A stretch of DNA of 64,000 nucleotides from Micromonospora cremea. Lineage in GTDB: Bacteria; Actinomycetota; Actinomycetes; Mycobacteriales; Micromonosporaceae. The notes beneath the pieces were generated by a model. That model did no database searches. It saw only the letters and a list, made by a program, of their open reading frames with translations, and was not told where the DNA came from. Both the position numbers and the translations under genes were made by a program. Of the stretch, positions 1-9,286 are shown piece after piece; the stretch's first letter is position 1, and the number at the start of each line of letters is the position of its first letter. The stretch lies in NCBI RefSeq assembly GCF_900143515.1, contig NZ_FSQT01000001.1:186001-250000 (forward strand), given 5' to 3'.

Positions 1-1476
1 CAGGCCGAGGAGCTACTGGGCAGCGGCGGCATGGGTGAGGTGTGGCGCGGTCGCGACCTGCGCCTGGACCGCCCGGTGGCGATCAAGGTGCTCGCCGAGG
101 CCGGCCTGAAGGAGCCGATGGCCGCGGAACGCTTCGGCCGCGAGGCCCGTGCGGCGGCCGGGTTGACCCATCCGCACATCGTCGCTGTCCACGACTTCGG
201 CGCCGAGGAGAATGACTCCTACCTGATCATGGAGCTGGTGGAGGGGCGGACCGTGTCCGCCCTGATCGCCGACGGCCCGCTCCCCGTCCTGCAGGCGTTG
301 TCGATCGCCGTACAGGCCTGCGACGGGATCGCCGCCGCGCACGCGGCCGGGGTGGTGCACCGGGACGTGAAGCCGGGCAACCTGATCGTCACTGCCACCG
401 GCACAGTGAAGATCTGCGACTTCGGCATCGCCCGACTTCCTTGGGCAGAGGGGGAGAAGACCCTCACCGAGCCGGCGACCAAGCTCGGCACCAGCTCGTA
501 CATGTCTCCCGAGCAGGCCCTCTGCCGGCCGGTGGACCACCGCACCGACCTGTACGGGCTGGGCTGCACCCTCTACGCCATGCTCGCCGGCGGTCCGCCG
601 TTCGTCGGCGAGCAGCTCAGCGTGCTGCATCAGCACGTCAACGAGCCACCCCAGCCGCTGCGCGAGCGCCGGCCCGACGTACCCGCCGAGCTCGAAGCGC
701 TGGTCGCCGAACTGCTGGCCAAAGATCCGGCCGACCGGCCGGGCGACGCGGCCGAAGTCCGGGACCGCCTCGCAGCCCTGCTGCCCCGGGCCGGCACTCC
801 GGTTCCCCTCGTGCCGGTCACGCCGGCGGATCCGGGCCAGCCGGGACGGTCCACGCCGGTGATCGCTCTTCCGCCCATGCCGGACGCAGTCGGCCCAGCA
901 CGCCCCAGGCCGGGCTACCGCCCGGCACGGCGTCGCCGCGAAGCGCTGCTGGCGACGGCCCTGCTCGGCGTCGCGCTGCTCGCCGTGACCGGCTTCACGC
1001 TGCTCGACCGCGACGACCACACCTCGGTCGCGGGACCGACCACGCCGCCGGCATCGGCCACCACCGTCGTGGCGCCCCGCGTGCCGGCTGTGCCGGTCAC
1101 CGTCGCGCCCGCCACGCCGACCCTGCGGGCCGTCGCGTCTGCCACCCGCACCCCGGCCAGCCCGACACCGAGCCCTCGGGCCACCTCCCGAAGGCCGAGC
1201 CCCACCCCACCCGCTGACCCGATCGCCGGCGTGCGCCAGTCGATCCGGGAGCAGGTGGAAGCCGGCCGGTTGAACCCGGATGCCGCGAAGGACCTGCACA
1301 CGAAGGTGGACGCGATCGCGAAAGAGATCGCCGAGAGCGACACCGACCATGCCGAGGACCAGCTCAAGAAGCTGCGCGAGAAGCTCAGCGACCTGCGACG
1401 TGACGGCAAACTCACCGCCGACGGCTACGACGCCCTGACCGCCGACGCCGACCGGATCGCCGCCGATCTACGGTAA
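1..1476 (+). CDS. PknB-type serine/threonine protein kinase, 5' end outside window
   Basis: The frame is open from base 1, and the glycine-rich loop GSGGMGEVW already lies at codons 7-15, so only a short N-terminus is missing. Visible kinase landmarks are the VAIK lysine (codon 29), HRDVKPGNL catalytic loop (about 120), DFG (140) and an activation segment ending in SPEQ. A Pro-rich linker leads to one membrane segment (about codons 313-332), then an outside Pro/Thr/Ser-rich stalk and a roughly 80-residue charged helical tail. This is the layout of actinobacterial receptor-like kinases: cytoplasmic kinase, single span, external sensor. The tail resembles that of the second kinase at 16982. Family call is secure; substrate unknown. 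Confidence 0.93.
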   Translation, partial: QAEELLGSGGMGEVWRGRDLRLDRPVAIKVLAEAGLKEPMAAERFGREARAAAGLTHPHIVAVHDFGAEENDSYLIMELVEGRTVSALIADGPLPVLQALSIAVQACDGIAAAHAAGVVHRDVKPGNLIVTATGTVKICDFGIARLPWAEGEKTLTEPATKLGTSSYMSPEQALCRPVDHRTDLYGLGCTLYAMLAGGPPFVGEQLSVLHQHVNEPPQPLRERRPDVPAELEALVAELLAKDPADRPGDAAEVRDRLAALLPRAGTPVPLVPVTPADPGQPGRSTPVIALPPMPDAVGPARPRPGYRPARRRREALLATALLGVALLAVTGFTLLDRDDHTSVAGPTTPPASATTVVAPRVPAVPVTVAPATPTLRAVASATRTPASPTPSPRATSRRPSPTPPADPIAGVRQSIREQVEAGRLNPDAAKDLHTKVDAIAKEIAESDTDHAEDQLKKLREKLSDLRRDGKLTADGYDALTADADRIAADLR

Positions 1477-1478
1477 AA

Positions 1479-1512
1479 CAGCGACAGCCCGGGGTTGTCC
1501 GGGCTGTCGCTG
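1479..1512 (+). terminator. Strong hairpin terminator after the kinase gene
   Basis: A 14-bp perfect inverted repeat (arms 1479-1492 and 1499-1512, 6-nt loop) begins three bases after the TAA stop. There is no long T-tract, as is usual for high-GC actinobacterial terminators. Confidence 0.8.
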
Positions 1513-1643
1513 CTGTCGCCAGTCACGCATTTCGCGGCTGGGGGCCGGTCACAGGGTGACGACGGCGTCCTCGGCGAAGCCTCGGCGGCCGAGGGCGGAA
1601 ACGCCGTGACGATGGAGGTCACCGCCACGGCGACGCTCCGGCG

Positions 1644-2939
1644 TCAGTCGCGGATCGACTCGCTCAGGACCCGACCCTGCGCGCCCGACGGCGGCTGGAT
1701 GCCGAGCAGCGCGGCGATCGTCGGGGCGATGTCGACGTGGTGCGGGTCGACGGGGTGCACACCGGGCAGGACGCCGGCGCCGGAGAGCACCAGCGGGATG
1801 TGCAGCTCGGTCGTGGCGCCGTGACGGCCGGCGACGCCGCCCGCCGGGTCGCCGCCGATCGACCAGCCGGGCTCCGGCTCGATGACGAGCTCACCGAAGC
1901 GGGGGCTCATGTGCATCGCCTGCTGGGCGGCCTTGTCGAACACCTTGCTCACGTGCGGGGTCGCCTCGAGCGCGGCCTTGATCTTCGCGACGGCCTGCGG
2001 GTCGTTCTTCGCGGCGCCGACCAGGTGCAGGCTGCCGATGCCGCCGACGACGATGACGGCGTCGGTGTCGGGCATGGGCGTCTTGCCGGTCCCGAGGAGC
2101 TCGGCCTTGTAGCCGGCCTTGGCGATCGCGTCGATCACCTGCGTGCCGAAGCCCTTGGTGAACGTGGTCATGCCGTGGTCGCCGGTGATGACGAAGGTGG
2201 TGCGACCGAAGATGTCGGCGTCCTTGGTGGCCTGCACGATCCGGCCGATCTGGGCGTCGAGATCCGCCAGAGCGCCCGGGATCCGCGGGTCGTGGTCGCC
2301 ACCCTCGTGGCCGATCGCGTCGAGCGCGTCGCAGTAGACCGCCATGAGGTCGGGGATCTTCGGGGCCGTGACCATGATGGCGCCGCTCTTGACGGGCTCG
2401 CCCTTGATCACCTTCACGATGTCCTCGACGCGACGCGAGCAGTCACCGCCGGGCTGGGTGTAGATGCCCTCCGGGTCGCCGTACGCCGTCCCGTGGTTCT
2501 GCACGATGAACCACTGCGACGACATCACGGTGCCGCCCTGGGCGCGGACCGCCTCCGCGATGGTGGGCACCGCGAGATCGCGCTCCTGGCCGCGGGCGCT
2601 GTGCGACACCGGGTCGTAGACGTAGGCGGTGTTGAGGTGCCGCTCCGGCCAGGCGCCGGTCGCGATCGAGGACCAGGACGGGTTGGTGATCGACTGCATG
2701 ACGCCGGTCGACTCGGTGACGCTGCCACGCTTGACGAGCTGGTCGATGTTGGGCGTCGGCACCTCGCCCAGGTAGTCGTAGTCGAAGCCGTCGAGGCCGA
2801 TGAAGATCACGTGGTCGGCCGCCGGCGCCGCCTGCGCCGGTAGGGAGTCCGGCACGGCGGCGTACGCCGGCAGCGACGTGAGCAGAGGGAGGGCGAGGAC
2901 CGCGGTGACGCGGCCCAGGGTGCGGAGAGTTCGGATCAT
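1644..2939 (-). CDS. Secreted alkaline phosphatase-superfamily phosphodiesterase (nucleotide pyrophosphatase-like)
   Basis: The protein has a Sec-type signal peptide (positive start MIRTLRTLG, hydrophobic core, then AYA). The alkaline phosphatase superfamily core follows: IFIGLDGFD with the first metal-binding Asp near the N-terminus, NPSWSSIATG around the expected nucleophile, and ITGDHGM with the distal Asp/His metal ligands. This fits the type I phosphodiesterase/nucleotide pyrophosphatase family, which cleaves phosphodiesters outside the cell. The start is set at the signal peptide; an in-frame ATG at 2975 would add 12 residues. Neither start has a clear Shine-Dalgarno. On the coding strand a GTTCACGACGT element lies at 2991-3001. 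The nucleophile residue cannot be assigned with certainty. Confidence 0.85.
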   Translation of the reverse strand: MIRTLRTLGRVTAVLALPLLTSLPAYAAVPDSLPAQAAPAADHVIFIGLDGFDYDYLGEVPTPNIDQLVKRGSVTESTGVMQSITNPSWSSIATGAWPERHLNTAYVYDPVSHSARGQERDLAVPTIAEAVRAQGGTVMSSQWFIVQNHGTAYGDPEGIYTQPGGDCSRRVEDIVKVIKGEPVKSGAIMVTAPKIPDLMAVYCDALDAIGHEGGDHDPRIPGALADLDAQIGRIVQATKDADIFGRTTFVITGDHGMTTFTKGFGTQVIDAIAKAGYKAELLGTGKTPMPDTDAVIVVGGIGSLHLVGAAKNDPQAVAKIKAALEATPHVSKVFDKAAQQAMHMSPRFGELVIEPEPGWSIGGDPAGGVAGRHGATTELHIPLVLSGAGVLPGVHPVDPHHVDIAPTIAALLGIQPPSGAQGRVLSESIRD

Positions 2940-2995
2940 GGAGTGCACTGAATCGGGTCGGGTTGGCGCCCCCATGAGCCCAAGGTGGCGACGTC

Positions 2996-3256
2996 GTGAA
3001 CGTGCAACGTGGTTTCGCGTCGTTCACACCTCGTCGCCCGGGAGCTTTGCCGGGCGCCCGGTCGGCAGGCCGCGGGCCTGCTTGGCCGCGCGGGCGCCGG
3101 CGGCACGCTCCAGCCGGAGCCGCCCAGCGGACCAAGGACCCTGCGATCCCCGAGCAAGTCGCCGCCGACCTCGGCATCAGCCGCTCCACGCTGTACCGAG
3201 AATTCCGCAAACACCGCGAAGGCTCCGCTACCGAAACCATCGTCGAGGAAGGCTGA
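2996..3256 (+). pseudogene. Remnant of a serine recombinase (resolvase/invertase) C-terminal HTH
   Basis: The last third reads PEQVAADLGISRSTLYREF, typical of the helix-turn-helix tail of resolvase/invertase proteins. The preceding sequence does not read as a recombinase in this frame, though recombinase-like fragments such as VGRPRA appear in a neighbouring frame, suggesting frameshifts. The catalytic serine domain is absent. It lies directly upstream of an insertion-element region and is best read as decayed mobile DNA. The family call rests on one short motif. Confidence 0.4.
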
Positions 3257-3842
3257 CCAACGGGCAGACCATCATCACTGTTGGTCAGGGATATCCGTTG
3301 TTTTGCGGCCATTACTACGGCGACCCCGAACAGGCCGCAGGTGGCGCCCAAGCTAACGATCACTCACCGTCGATCAACCCCGACCCAGCCTGGCGCCCAA
3401 AGAACCTGCCCTACTGGTGCCCGATCAAGGTGCCGAAATCACCCGGTCACCGTGGCCGCCCGTCTTGATCCGGCATGCCTCGGCGAGCAGTGCTGAGCGC
3501 GTCACACTCGGCCTCGGGGATGGCTGGCGTGGCTGCCGGATGCTCGGGCAACGAGGAGATCACTCTGCGGACGAGTGCGCTGGCGATGTGCCGCCGTTCC
3601 GCCCGGAGTACCCAGGCCCACGCAGCAGCTCCCGTCCGCCACCACCGTACGCGCCGAAACTTGCCTTGAATCACGGCCCTGAGTATGCGCCCGCGCGTCC
3701 AGCGGTGTTGGTAGCCAGGCGGTTGCTAGATCTGTACTCCGTACAGGACTCATGGTGGATGGGTCTCATGCGTCCTCGTCAGGGTCGTCGCTGAGGGAGG
3801 CCAGGGTCTCCCGCGCCAGCGCCCAGGACGGTACGGGTCGAC
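3257..3842. other. Region without a recognisable gene
   Basis: Several short open frames exist on both strands but none has family features, a convincing ribosome-binding site or a signal. The stretch between the resolvase remnant and the small membrane protein is probably decayed mobile-element DNA. Confidence 0.4.
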
Positions 3843-3965
3843 CTACCTCGACGCCATCACGAGCCCCGCGCCGAACAGGAGCACGCCGAGGATGGTGGCA
3901 GCAATCGTGACGGCGTTCCACTGTGAAAGCGTCCGGCGTGCCCAGTCTTCGAAGTCGAATCTCAC
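3843..3965 (-). CDS. Small single-span membrane protein with promoter side cut by IS insertion
   Basis: Forty codons start at a GTG (3963-3965) and read VRFDFEDWARRTLSQW, then a clear membrane helix (about residues 18-36) ending in MASR. The IS5 element starts only 11 bases upstream of this GTG, so any native ribosome site or promoter was displaced. The frame also stays open into the element, so the original protein may have been longer. No family recognised. Confidence 0.45.
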   Translation of the reverse strand: MRFDFEDWARRTLSQWNAVTIAATILGVLLFGAGLVMASR

Positions 3966-3976
3966 CGGCCGAGCTA

Positions 3977-4864
3977 AGGGACGTCTCGTAACCCTGGTGT
4001 CTGTCTGCTGAGGACGATCGGTCAGGATACCTGGGTGCAGGTGATCACCGCGGCGCACCCTGAGTGGATCTTCCCGTTCACGGGGCTGCAGCCCGCCCAG
4101 TTCCGCAAGCTGGTCCGTCTTGTCGCCGAGCGGGGCGGTGCCACGATCGCCGACGGCCGGCCGGGCCGGCAGTGGGCTCTGGACCTCGCCGATCGGGTGC
4201 TTCTGGTTGCCGCGTACTGGCGCACGAACCTGACGATGCGCCAGATCGGCCCGCTGTTCGGGGTGTCGCACTCCGCCGCTCACCGGGTCATCGACACCCT
4301 CGGCCCGCTGCTGGCCCTCGCGCCGGTGCGCCGGCGGCCGGTCGAGCAGATCGCCATCGTCGACGGCACCCTGATCCCCACCCGTGATCACCGCCTGGCC
4401 GCCCGGAGCAAGAACTACCGGTACTCGACGAACCTGCAGGTCGCCATCGACGCCTCCACCCGCCTGGTCATCGCCGTCGGCGACCCGCAGCCCGGCAACC
4501 GCATCGACACGATCGTCTACCGCACCAGCGGCATCGAGGAGAAGCTTGACGGGCGGCCGGTGATGGCCGACGGCGGCTACCGCGGCAACCCCGAGGTGAT
4601 CATCCCGTACCGCAAGCCCGCCGACGGCAGCGACCTGCCGGACTGGAAGCAAGCCCTCAACGTCGAACACCGGACCGTCCGCGCAGGGGTCGAACATGCT
4701 CTGGCCAGGATGAAGTGCTTCAAGATCCTGCGCGACTACCGCCGCGCCGCCCACACATTGACCGACGCCGCTTCCGGCATCGCCAACCTCCACAACATCA
4801 TCCTCGCTGGCTGACCGCCGGGCCCGTGCCGGGCAACACCTTCACCCAGTTACGAGACGTCCCT
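3977..4864 (+). mobile_element. IS5-family insertion sequence, intact copy (888 bp)
   Basis: The element has terminal inverted repeats AGGGACGTCTCGTAAC (3977-3992) and its exact complement (4849-4864). A TA dinucleotide flanks each end (3975-3976 and 4865-4866), consistent with a 2-bp target duplication. A single transposase gene fills the inside. A second copy begins at 63359. Confidence 0.88.
4035..4814 (+). CDS. IS5-family DDE transposase
   Basis: This 259-residue transposase starts at GTG (MQVITAAHPEW). A helix-turn-helix segment (NLTMRQIGPLFGVSHSAAHR) precedes the DDE fold. The first Asp is in IVDGTL, the second in MADGGYRG, and the Glu is expected in RAGVEHALARMK. Length and layout fit single-ORF IS5 transposases of the DDE_Tnp_4 type. 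All catalytic positions appear intact, so this copy could be active; the copy at 63417 carries a frameshift. Confidence 0.92.
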   Translation: MQVITAAHPEWIFPFTGLQPAQFRKLVRLVAERGGATIADGRPGRQWALDLADRVLLVAAYWRTNLTMRQIGPLFGVSHSAAHRVIDTLGPLLALAPVRRRPVEQIAIVDGTLIPTRDHRLAARSKNYRYSTNLQVAIDASTRLVIAVGDPQPGNRIDTIVYRTSGIEEKLDGRPVMADGGYRGNPEVIIPYRKPADGSDLPDWKQALNVEHRTVRAGVEHALARMKCFKILRDYRRAAHTLTDAASGIANLHNIILAG

Positions 4865-4984
4865 TAACCACGTCCCTCTCCGACCTTGCCAAGAGGCACA
4901 GCCGGGCGGATCGCGGTAGTTGGGTACGCCCGGCGGTGGCGCTCTTCGGCCAACCGGGAAACCCGTGGCCCGAGGTCTACTTGA

Positions 4985-5003
4985 CCCTCGACCCGGTCGA
5001 GGG
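4985..5003. promoter_or_regulatory. Palindrome upstream of the YunG-like gene
   Basis: CCCTCGACCCGGTCGAGGG forms 8-bp perfect arms around 3 nt, ending 14 bases before the GTG start. It is conserved in the second repeat copy (59081-59099). It could be a repressor operator or a leader hairpin; function is inferred only. Confidence 0.4.
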
Positions 5004-5017
5004 CTCACTCTGCATGG

Positions 5018-5455
5018 GTGACGTCCGGAGAAGGCGACAAGCGAACAGACCCGCTCTTGATTAGCCTGGAATTGCTGCAGCCGATACTGCGGGCCGGCTG
5101 GGGAGCGGATACCTGCGACCCGCATGATGTGCAGGACTGGCATCCAGACAACGCAGCCCGTGGTCAATGCGGAGTGACCGCACTGATCATTCAGGACCTG
5201 CTCGGCGGGGAACTGATCCTCGGTGAGGTCTTCGCCAGAGACGCCAAGGTCGGCTACCACTATTGGAATCGGTTACCCGACGGCCGCGACGTCGACCTCA
5301 CCGCTGATCAGTTCTACCTGCAGGAAGTCGTTGTCGGCGGTCAGGTGCAGCAGCGCCCGCCCGGCCCTCCCCGGCGGTGTCGCCAGCAGTACGAGATCTT
5401 GCGGCATCGTGTCCTCGCCACCCTGTACGGCAGCACGGCAGAGGAACCCGCGTAG
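5018..5455 (+). CDS. YunG-family protein, left copy
   Basis: The 145-residue protein has the YunG-family pattern ADTCDPHDVQDWHPDNAARG, then QCGVTALIIQDLLGGELILGEV, HYWNRLPDGRDVDLTADQF. The Cys-Gly-Val-Thr-Ala stretch plus a later His and Asp resemble a papain-like arrangement, but enzymatic activity is unproven for the family. A near-identical gene sits in the inverted copy at 58623-59066. Here the stop is TAG after EEPA; in the other copy two substitutions shift it to EEPASL. The GTG start is shared by both copies. Confidence 0.75.
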   Translation: MTSGEGDKRTDPLLISLELLQPILRAGWGADTCDPHDVQDWHPDNAARGQCGVTALIIQDLLGGELILGEVFARDAKVGYHYWNRLPDGRDVDLTADQFYLQEVVVGGQVQQRPPGPPRRCRQQYEILRHRVLATLYGSTAEEPA

Positions 5456-5603
5456 CGGTGACAGTCGACCAACAGCCACGCGCACGGTCGGCGGCAGATC
5501 CGTGCGTCGGATCTTGACGGTGGCCCGTTGGTCCGATGACGCGACGCCGCAGCCCGACGGACTACTCCGTTGCCCGCACGGGCCATCCGTACCATGTCCC
5601 GCC

Positions 5604-6131
5604 ATGAGCCGCATCGTCATCAGGCCACGCATCCAGATCCCGATCCTGGTCGTCCTCTTCACTGTGTGGACCCTGCTGGGCGTCACGTACTTCACCTCCG
5701 GGGACGTAGTGGCCGAGCGCGAATGGTTCGGCATGGTGCTGGGATGCGTGCTCGTCACGAGCGGCGTGGCCGGAATCTGGCGGGCTCTTCGACTCGGCGT
5801 GGTCATCGACGCAGGCGGTGTCCGCGTTCGCGGCTTCGACAGCCGTGACAAGGTCACACCCTGGAGTGCGATCCAGGCGGTCGACTGCGCGCAGATCGAC
5901 GTACGAGGAGGCTTGCCGCTCTATGCTCCGGTCCTCCGCCTCGGTGACGACGCCGACGCCGCCATGCCCCTCTCGGCGCTTGCCTCGTACTCACGGCAGG
6001 ACGCCGAACGCAAGGTCGAACAGATGCGGAGCCTCAAGCGCTGCGCCCCGAGTTCCGGATCGGGATGCAGAGGCGGACGCCCGACCAGCGGCATGAGCGA
6101 GCATGCCGCTTCAGTGGCTCTCGCGGTGTGA
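5604..6131 (+). CDS. PH-domain-like membrane protein
   Basis: The start at 5604 (MSRIVIRPRIQ) is chosen because it begins just before the first membrane helix. Two helices (about residues 11-30 and 42-60) are followed by a soluble beta-rich part with GVVIDAGGVRVRGF and TPWSAIQAVD, the pattern of small bacterial PH-domain membrane proteins. The last 40 residues are low-complexity and may be extension past an older end. Function unknown. It is similar in plan to the protein at 62117-62602. Confidence 0.7.
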   Translation: MSRIVIRPRIQIPILVVLFTVWTLLGVTYFTSGDVVAEREWFGMVLGCVLVTSGVAGIWRALRLGVVIDAGGVRVRGFDSRDKVTPWSAIQAVDCAQIDVRGGLPLYAPVLRLGDDADAAMPLSALASYSRQDAERKVEQMRSLKRCAPSSGSGCRGGRPTSGMSEHAASVALAV

Positions 6132-6457
6132 CGCGGCTGCGCTATCGGGTCTTGGGATCCCCACGCTCCCACGAATCGATCGGGGTGCACGGCAATGCCC
6201 CGAGGGGTGCGGGGCGCCAGGTTGGCTCTCCGATGTGCTGGCGATGGCACTGATGATCGGGGCTGACGACAAGACACCGTGCAAGTGAGAGCACCTCAAC
6301 GATCTGCCGCACCAGCGCTCCACGGAACCCTGTACCGAGTCCGACAGTTCGCCGCCTTTCTTTCTGGGCCGTAGGTGCTGGTTAGGGTCCCGTTCACGCT
6401 TCTCGAAGATGATCAACGAGTCCGCAGTCAGCCCGGAGAGCAGAGGACTCCACCCCT
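6132..6457. other. Intergenic region upstream of the phospholipase C-like gene
   Basis: No gene is seen. A single GTTCACGCTTC element (6392-6402) resembles one unit of a Streptomyces PHO box but no second good unit adjoins it. Confidence 0.35.
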
Positions 6458-7939
6458 ATGCCAGAGAGCCCATCCCGATTCACCCGTCGACGACTTCTCG
6501 GGAGCGGGGCTGCTGCCGCCGCCCTCGGTGCTGCGTCGTTGGCGCTGCCGCCGAACGTGCAGAAGGCGCTTGCCACGCCGCCGACGACCTCCGGTCGTCT
6601 CAGCGACATCAAGCACGTCGTGATGTTGATGCAGGAGAACCGCAGCTTCGACCACTACTTCGGCACGATGTCGGGCGTCTGCGGCTTCGACGACCCGAAT
6701 GCGCTGATCCTGGGGAACGGCCGTTCCGTCTTCCACCAGCCCTGGGATGGTCACCCGGACGGTTACGTGCTGCCGTTCCACCTTGACACCAAGAAGCTCG
6801 CCGGCCACGCGCTGCCCTCTACCGACCACGGCTGGCAGGGCCAGCACGAGGCGTGGAACGGCGGCAAGATGGACAACTGGATCCCGGCGCACATTCCGAG
6901 CGACGGCGAGAACGCTCCGTTCACCATGGGCTACCTGACCCGTGAGGACATCCCGTTCCACTACGCACTGGCTGAGTCCTTCACCATCCTGGACCACTAC
7001 CACTGCTCGGTGATCGGCCCGACCGGCCCGAACCGGCACATGTGGATGTCGGGCACGATCGATGTCGACGGTCTGGCCGGCGGCCCCTCGCTGACCACCG
7101 GTGGTCCGGCCAACCAGTTCTCCTGGAAGACCTACCCGAAGCGACTCAGCGAAGCCGGCGTGAGCTGGAAGGTCTACCGCCAGCCCGGCGGCCTCACCGG
7201 ATCGTCCGCGATCAGCAAGTTCACCGACTTCGCCCAGGCCCAGCCCGGCGACGGCTTCTACGAGAACGGCGTGGCGACCCAGCCCCTGGGTCAGTTCGAG
7301 TACGACTGCCTGAACGACTCGCTGCCGACGGTCAGCTGGATCCTGCCACCGTCCGGTTACGACGAGCACCCCTCCACCCCGGGCTCGGCCGCGGCCGGTG
7401 CGCAGTTCATCGCGGGCAAGATCGACGCCATCGCGTCGAACCCCGAGGTGTGGGCCAAGACCGTCTTCATCCTGTCCTACGACGAGAACGACGGCCTCTT
7501 CGACCACGTCGTTCCGCCGACCCCGCCGGCCGGCACCCCGGACGAGTTCGTCTTCAAGACCTCCAACGTCGGTGAGCAGGGCCGGGGATGGCCCAACGGC
7601 CTCGGTTACCGCGTGCCGTGCATCATCGTGTCGCCATGGACCGCGGGCGGTTACGTCTGCTCCGAGGTCTCCGACCACACCTCGCAGTTGCAGTTCCTGG
7701 AGCACATCACCGGGGTCAAGGAGACCAACATCAGCGCGTGGCGCCGGGAAACCTGTGGTGACCTGACCGCGGCGTTCCGGTTCAACAACGGGCGGGCCGA
7801 GGCCCCGACGATGCCGGACACTGTGGGCGACTACAACTTCACCCAGTACGCGATCAAGAACCTGCCGATGCCGGAAGGGCCACCGGCGAAGCAGCAGATG
7901 CCCACGCAGGAGAAGGGCAACCGGCCTCACGTCGGCTGA
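6458..7939 (+). CDS. Tat-exported phospholipase C-like phosphoesterase
   Basis: This is a 493-residue protein. The N-terminus has a twin-arginine signal (FTRRRLLGSGAAAAALGAAS). The mature part opens with IKHVVMLMQENRSFDHYFG, the signature of the phosphoesterase family that includes acid phosphatase A and the mycobacterial and Pseudomonas phospholipases C. Later motifs include HYHCSVIGPTGPNR and FILSYDENDGLFDHVVPP. It should hydrolyse phosphoesters or phospholipids outside the cell; substrate cannot be told from sequence. It stands alone and ends at a strong terminator. Confidence 0.9.
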   Translation: MPESPSRFTRRRLLGSGAAAAALGAASLALPPNVQKALATPPTTSGRLSDIKHVVMLMQENRSFDHYFGTMSGVCGFDDPNALILGNGRSVFHQPWDGHPDGYVLPFHLDTKKLAGHALPSTDHGWQGQHEAWNGGKMDNWIPAHIPSDGENAPFTMGYLTREDIPFHYALAESFTILDHYHCSVIGPTGPNRHMWMSGTIDVDGLAGGPSLTTGGPANQFSWKTYPKRLSEAGVSWKVYRQPGGLTGSSAISKFTDFAQAQPGDGFYENGVATQPLGQFEYDCLNDSLPTVSWILPPSGYDEHPSTPGSAAAGAQFIAGKIDAIASNPEVWAKTVFILSYDENDGLFDHVVPPTPPAGTPDEFVFKTSNVGEQGRGWPNGLGYRVPCIIVSPWTAGGYVCSEVSDHTSQLQFLEHITGVKETNISAWRRETCGDLTAAFRFNNGRAEAPTMPDTVGDYNFTQYAIKNLPMPEGPPAKQQMPTQEKGNRPHVG

Positions 7940-7957
7940 CACCTACCGAGGCTCTTC

Positions 7958-7995
7958 GAAGGCCCGGCCGGGAAGCACTTCCCGGCCGGGCCTTC
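7958..7995 (+). terminator. Hairpin terminator after the phosphoesterase
   Basis: A 17-bp perfect stem (7958-7974 with 7979-7995) with a 4-nt GCAC loop starts 19 bases after the stop. Very stable. Confidence 0.85.
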
Positions 7996-8152
7996 ACCCT
8001 CTACGCGGGCACCCGGTACACCAATCATCCAGACGACCTCGACTTGTCCGGCGCTACCTTCGCGGTGGAAGTGCCGATCGTTGGATGAGAGGTTGCCTGG
8101 TCCAACTGGAGGGTGCTGACGGGCGTCTCGTCCAATGCGCGTCTAGTTCGGG

Positions 8153-8643
8153 CGCAAGTGCGTTGTAGAGGAACGACGAGTTCTTCTTCCGGACCCGCCG
8201 GTGTCGTGCGGGTAGCCCTCGACCAGGCCGCCGCCGGCCTGCGCGATTAGCTCGATGGCTCCGCGCAGGGCGATCGCCGCCAGGCCCTAACCGCGAAGGC
8301 CGCGTTCGACCAGGATGCAGGTGACCCGGTAGTCGGGCAGTCGCTCGGCAGTGGCGACGTACTCCTTGCGGTGATGGATGTTGGGCAGTTCCTCGGGTGT
8401 TCCGTACTCCGCCCAGGCGACGGCCCGGTCGCCGTCGTAGACCAGCGCCGCGTGCGCGATCCCGTCGGCCACCAGACGTTGCTTGAGCGCCCGGTTCCCC
8501 TCGGCGCTTTGGCCCTTCTCCGCGCAGTCGGGCCGGAAATACGTGCACCAGCAGCTGGTGAACATGCCCGTGTTCCGCTCGACGAGAGCGGCGAAGTCGT
8601 CGAACGTCTCCGGCGTGAGCGCCTTGATCGTGAAGTCGGACAT
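8153..8643 (-). pseudogene. Broken GNAT acetyltransferase gene
   Basis: The frame from 8643 reads MSDFTIKALTPETFDDFAAL, CWCTYF and VTCILVERGLRG, then meets TAG at 8287-8289. The following codons still encode the expected acetyl-CoA site region (GLAAIALRGAIELIAQAGGG, GYPHDT), and a second lesion near 8200 moves the end (NSSFLYNA) to another frame. It is therefore a GNAT protein of the CWC-motif subgroup inactivated by one nonsense mutation and one frameshift. Confidence 0.7.
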
Positions 8644-8881
8644 GCCGGCAACGTACCCCCGGATTGCGGACGTTCACGCTCATCGGCAGATCCGTGCGCT
8701 CATGCTTCGCCGACCTGCCGCTAGGCCCTAGACCCCTGTCGCACATCACGTGACGAAGATGTGTAGCGAATCAGTTGGCGGATCACACCCTTGCGGGGGT
8801 GTGTCCGGTCCTCAGCACCTCCCTGACAGATCGGTATCAGGACCTCCATGGCGCTCCCTGGCGTGGCTGTAGCGTCACACT

Positions 8882-9286
8882 ATGGATCTTGACCAGCACC
8901 TCGTCGATGCAGCTGTTGATCAGATGAACCGCCGCTGGCCGGCCGACGAGTACGGCGGGGCAGCGGCCGTGTACCTCGAGGACGGTCAGATCCTGACCAG
9001 TGTCTGCCTCGACAACCTCAACGCCGGGGTCACTCTGTGCCACGAAACCGGAGCTATTTGCCAGGCCTACACGCTGAACAAGCGGGTGACTGCGTCGGTG
9101 TGCGTGGGAAGAGAAGCGGACAGCACGGACATCTTTGTTCTGGCGCCCTGCGGGATCTGCCAGGAGCGTCTTGCCCTGTGGGGGCCGGAGGTTCAGGTGG
9201 GCGTAAGTGACCCTCTCAGCCCGTCTGGATGGACGGCGCGGACGCCCACCGGACAGTTGGCCTTTTCCAAACGGCAACTTTTATAG
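8882..9286 (+). CDS. Cytidine deaminase-family protein
   Basis: This 134-residue protein shows both zinc motifs: CHETG (Cys53 as ligand, Glu55 as proton shuttle) and PCGICQERL (Cys90, Cys93). That is the small homotetrameric cytidine/blasticidin-S deaminase type, which deaminates cytidine or related cytosine nucleosides in the cytoplasm. ATG at 8882 is the only sensible start; no clear Shine-Dalgarno precedes it, so it may be leaderless. It is monocistronic. Confidence 0.85.
   Translation: MDLDQHLVDAAVDQMNRRWPADEYGGAAAVYLEDGQILTSVCLDNLNAGVTLCHETGAICQAYTLNKRVTASVCVGREADSTDIFVLAPCGICQERLALWGPEVQVGVSDPLSPSGWTARTPTGQLAFSKRQLL

Larger units (their letters stand above)
4911..5499. repeat. 589-bp inverted repeat, left copy
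   Basis: This segment matches 58585-59173 in reverse complement over the same length without gaps; by eye I found about six substitutions. It carries a complete YunG-like gene plus its upstream palindrome. The left edge lies 44 bases from the right end of the IS5 element. Confidence 0.9.

Noticed and set aside
6428..7942. Long minus-strand frame opposite the phospholipase C-like gene
   Set aside because: No recognisable domain; composition of a mirror frame.
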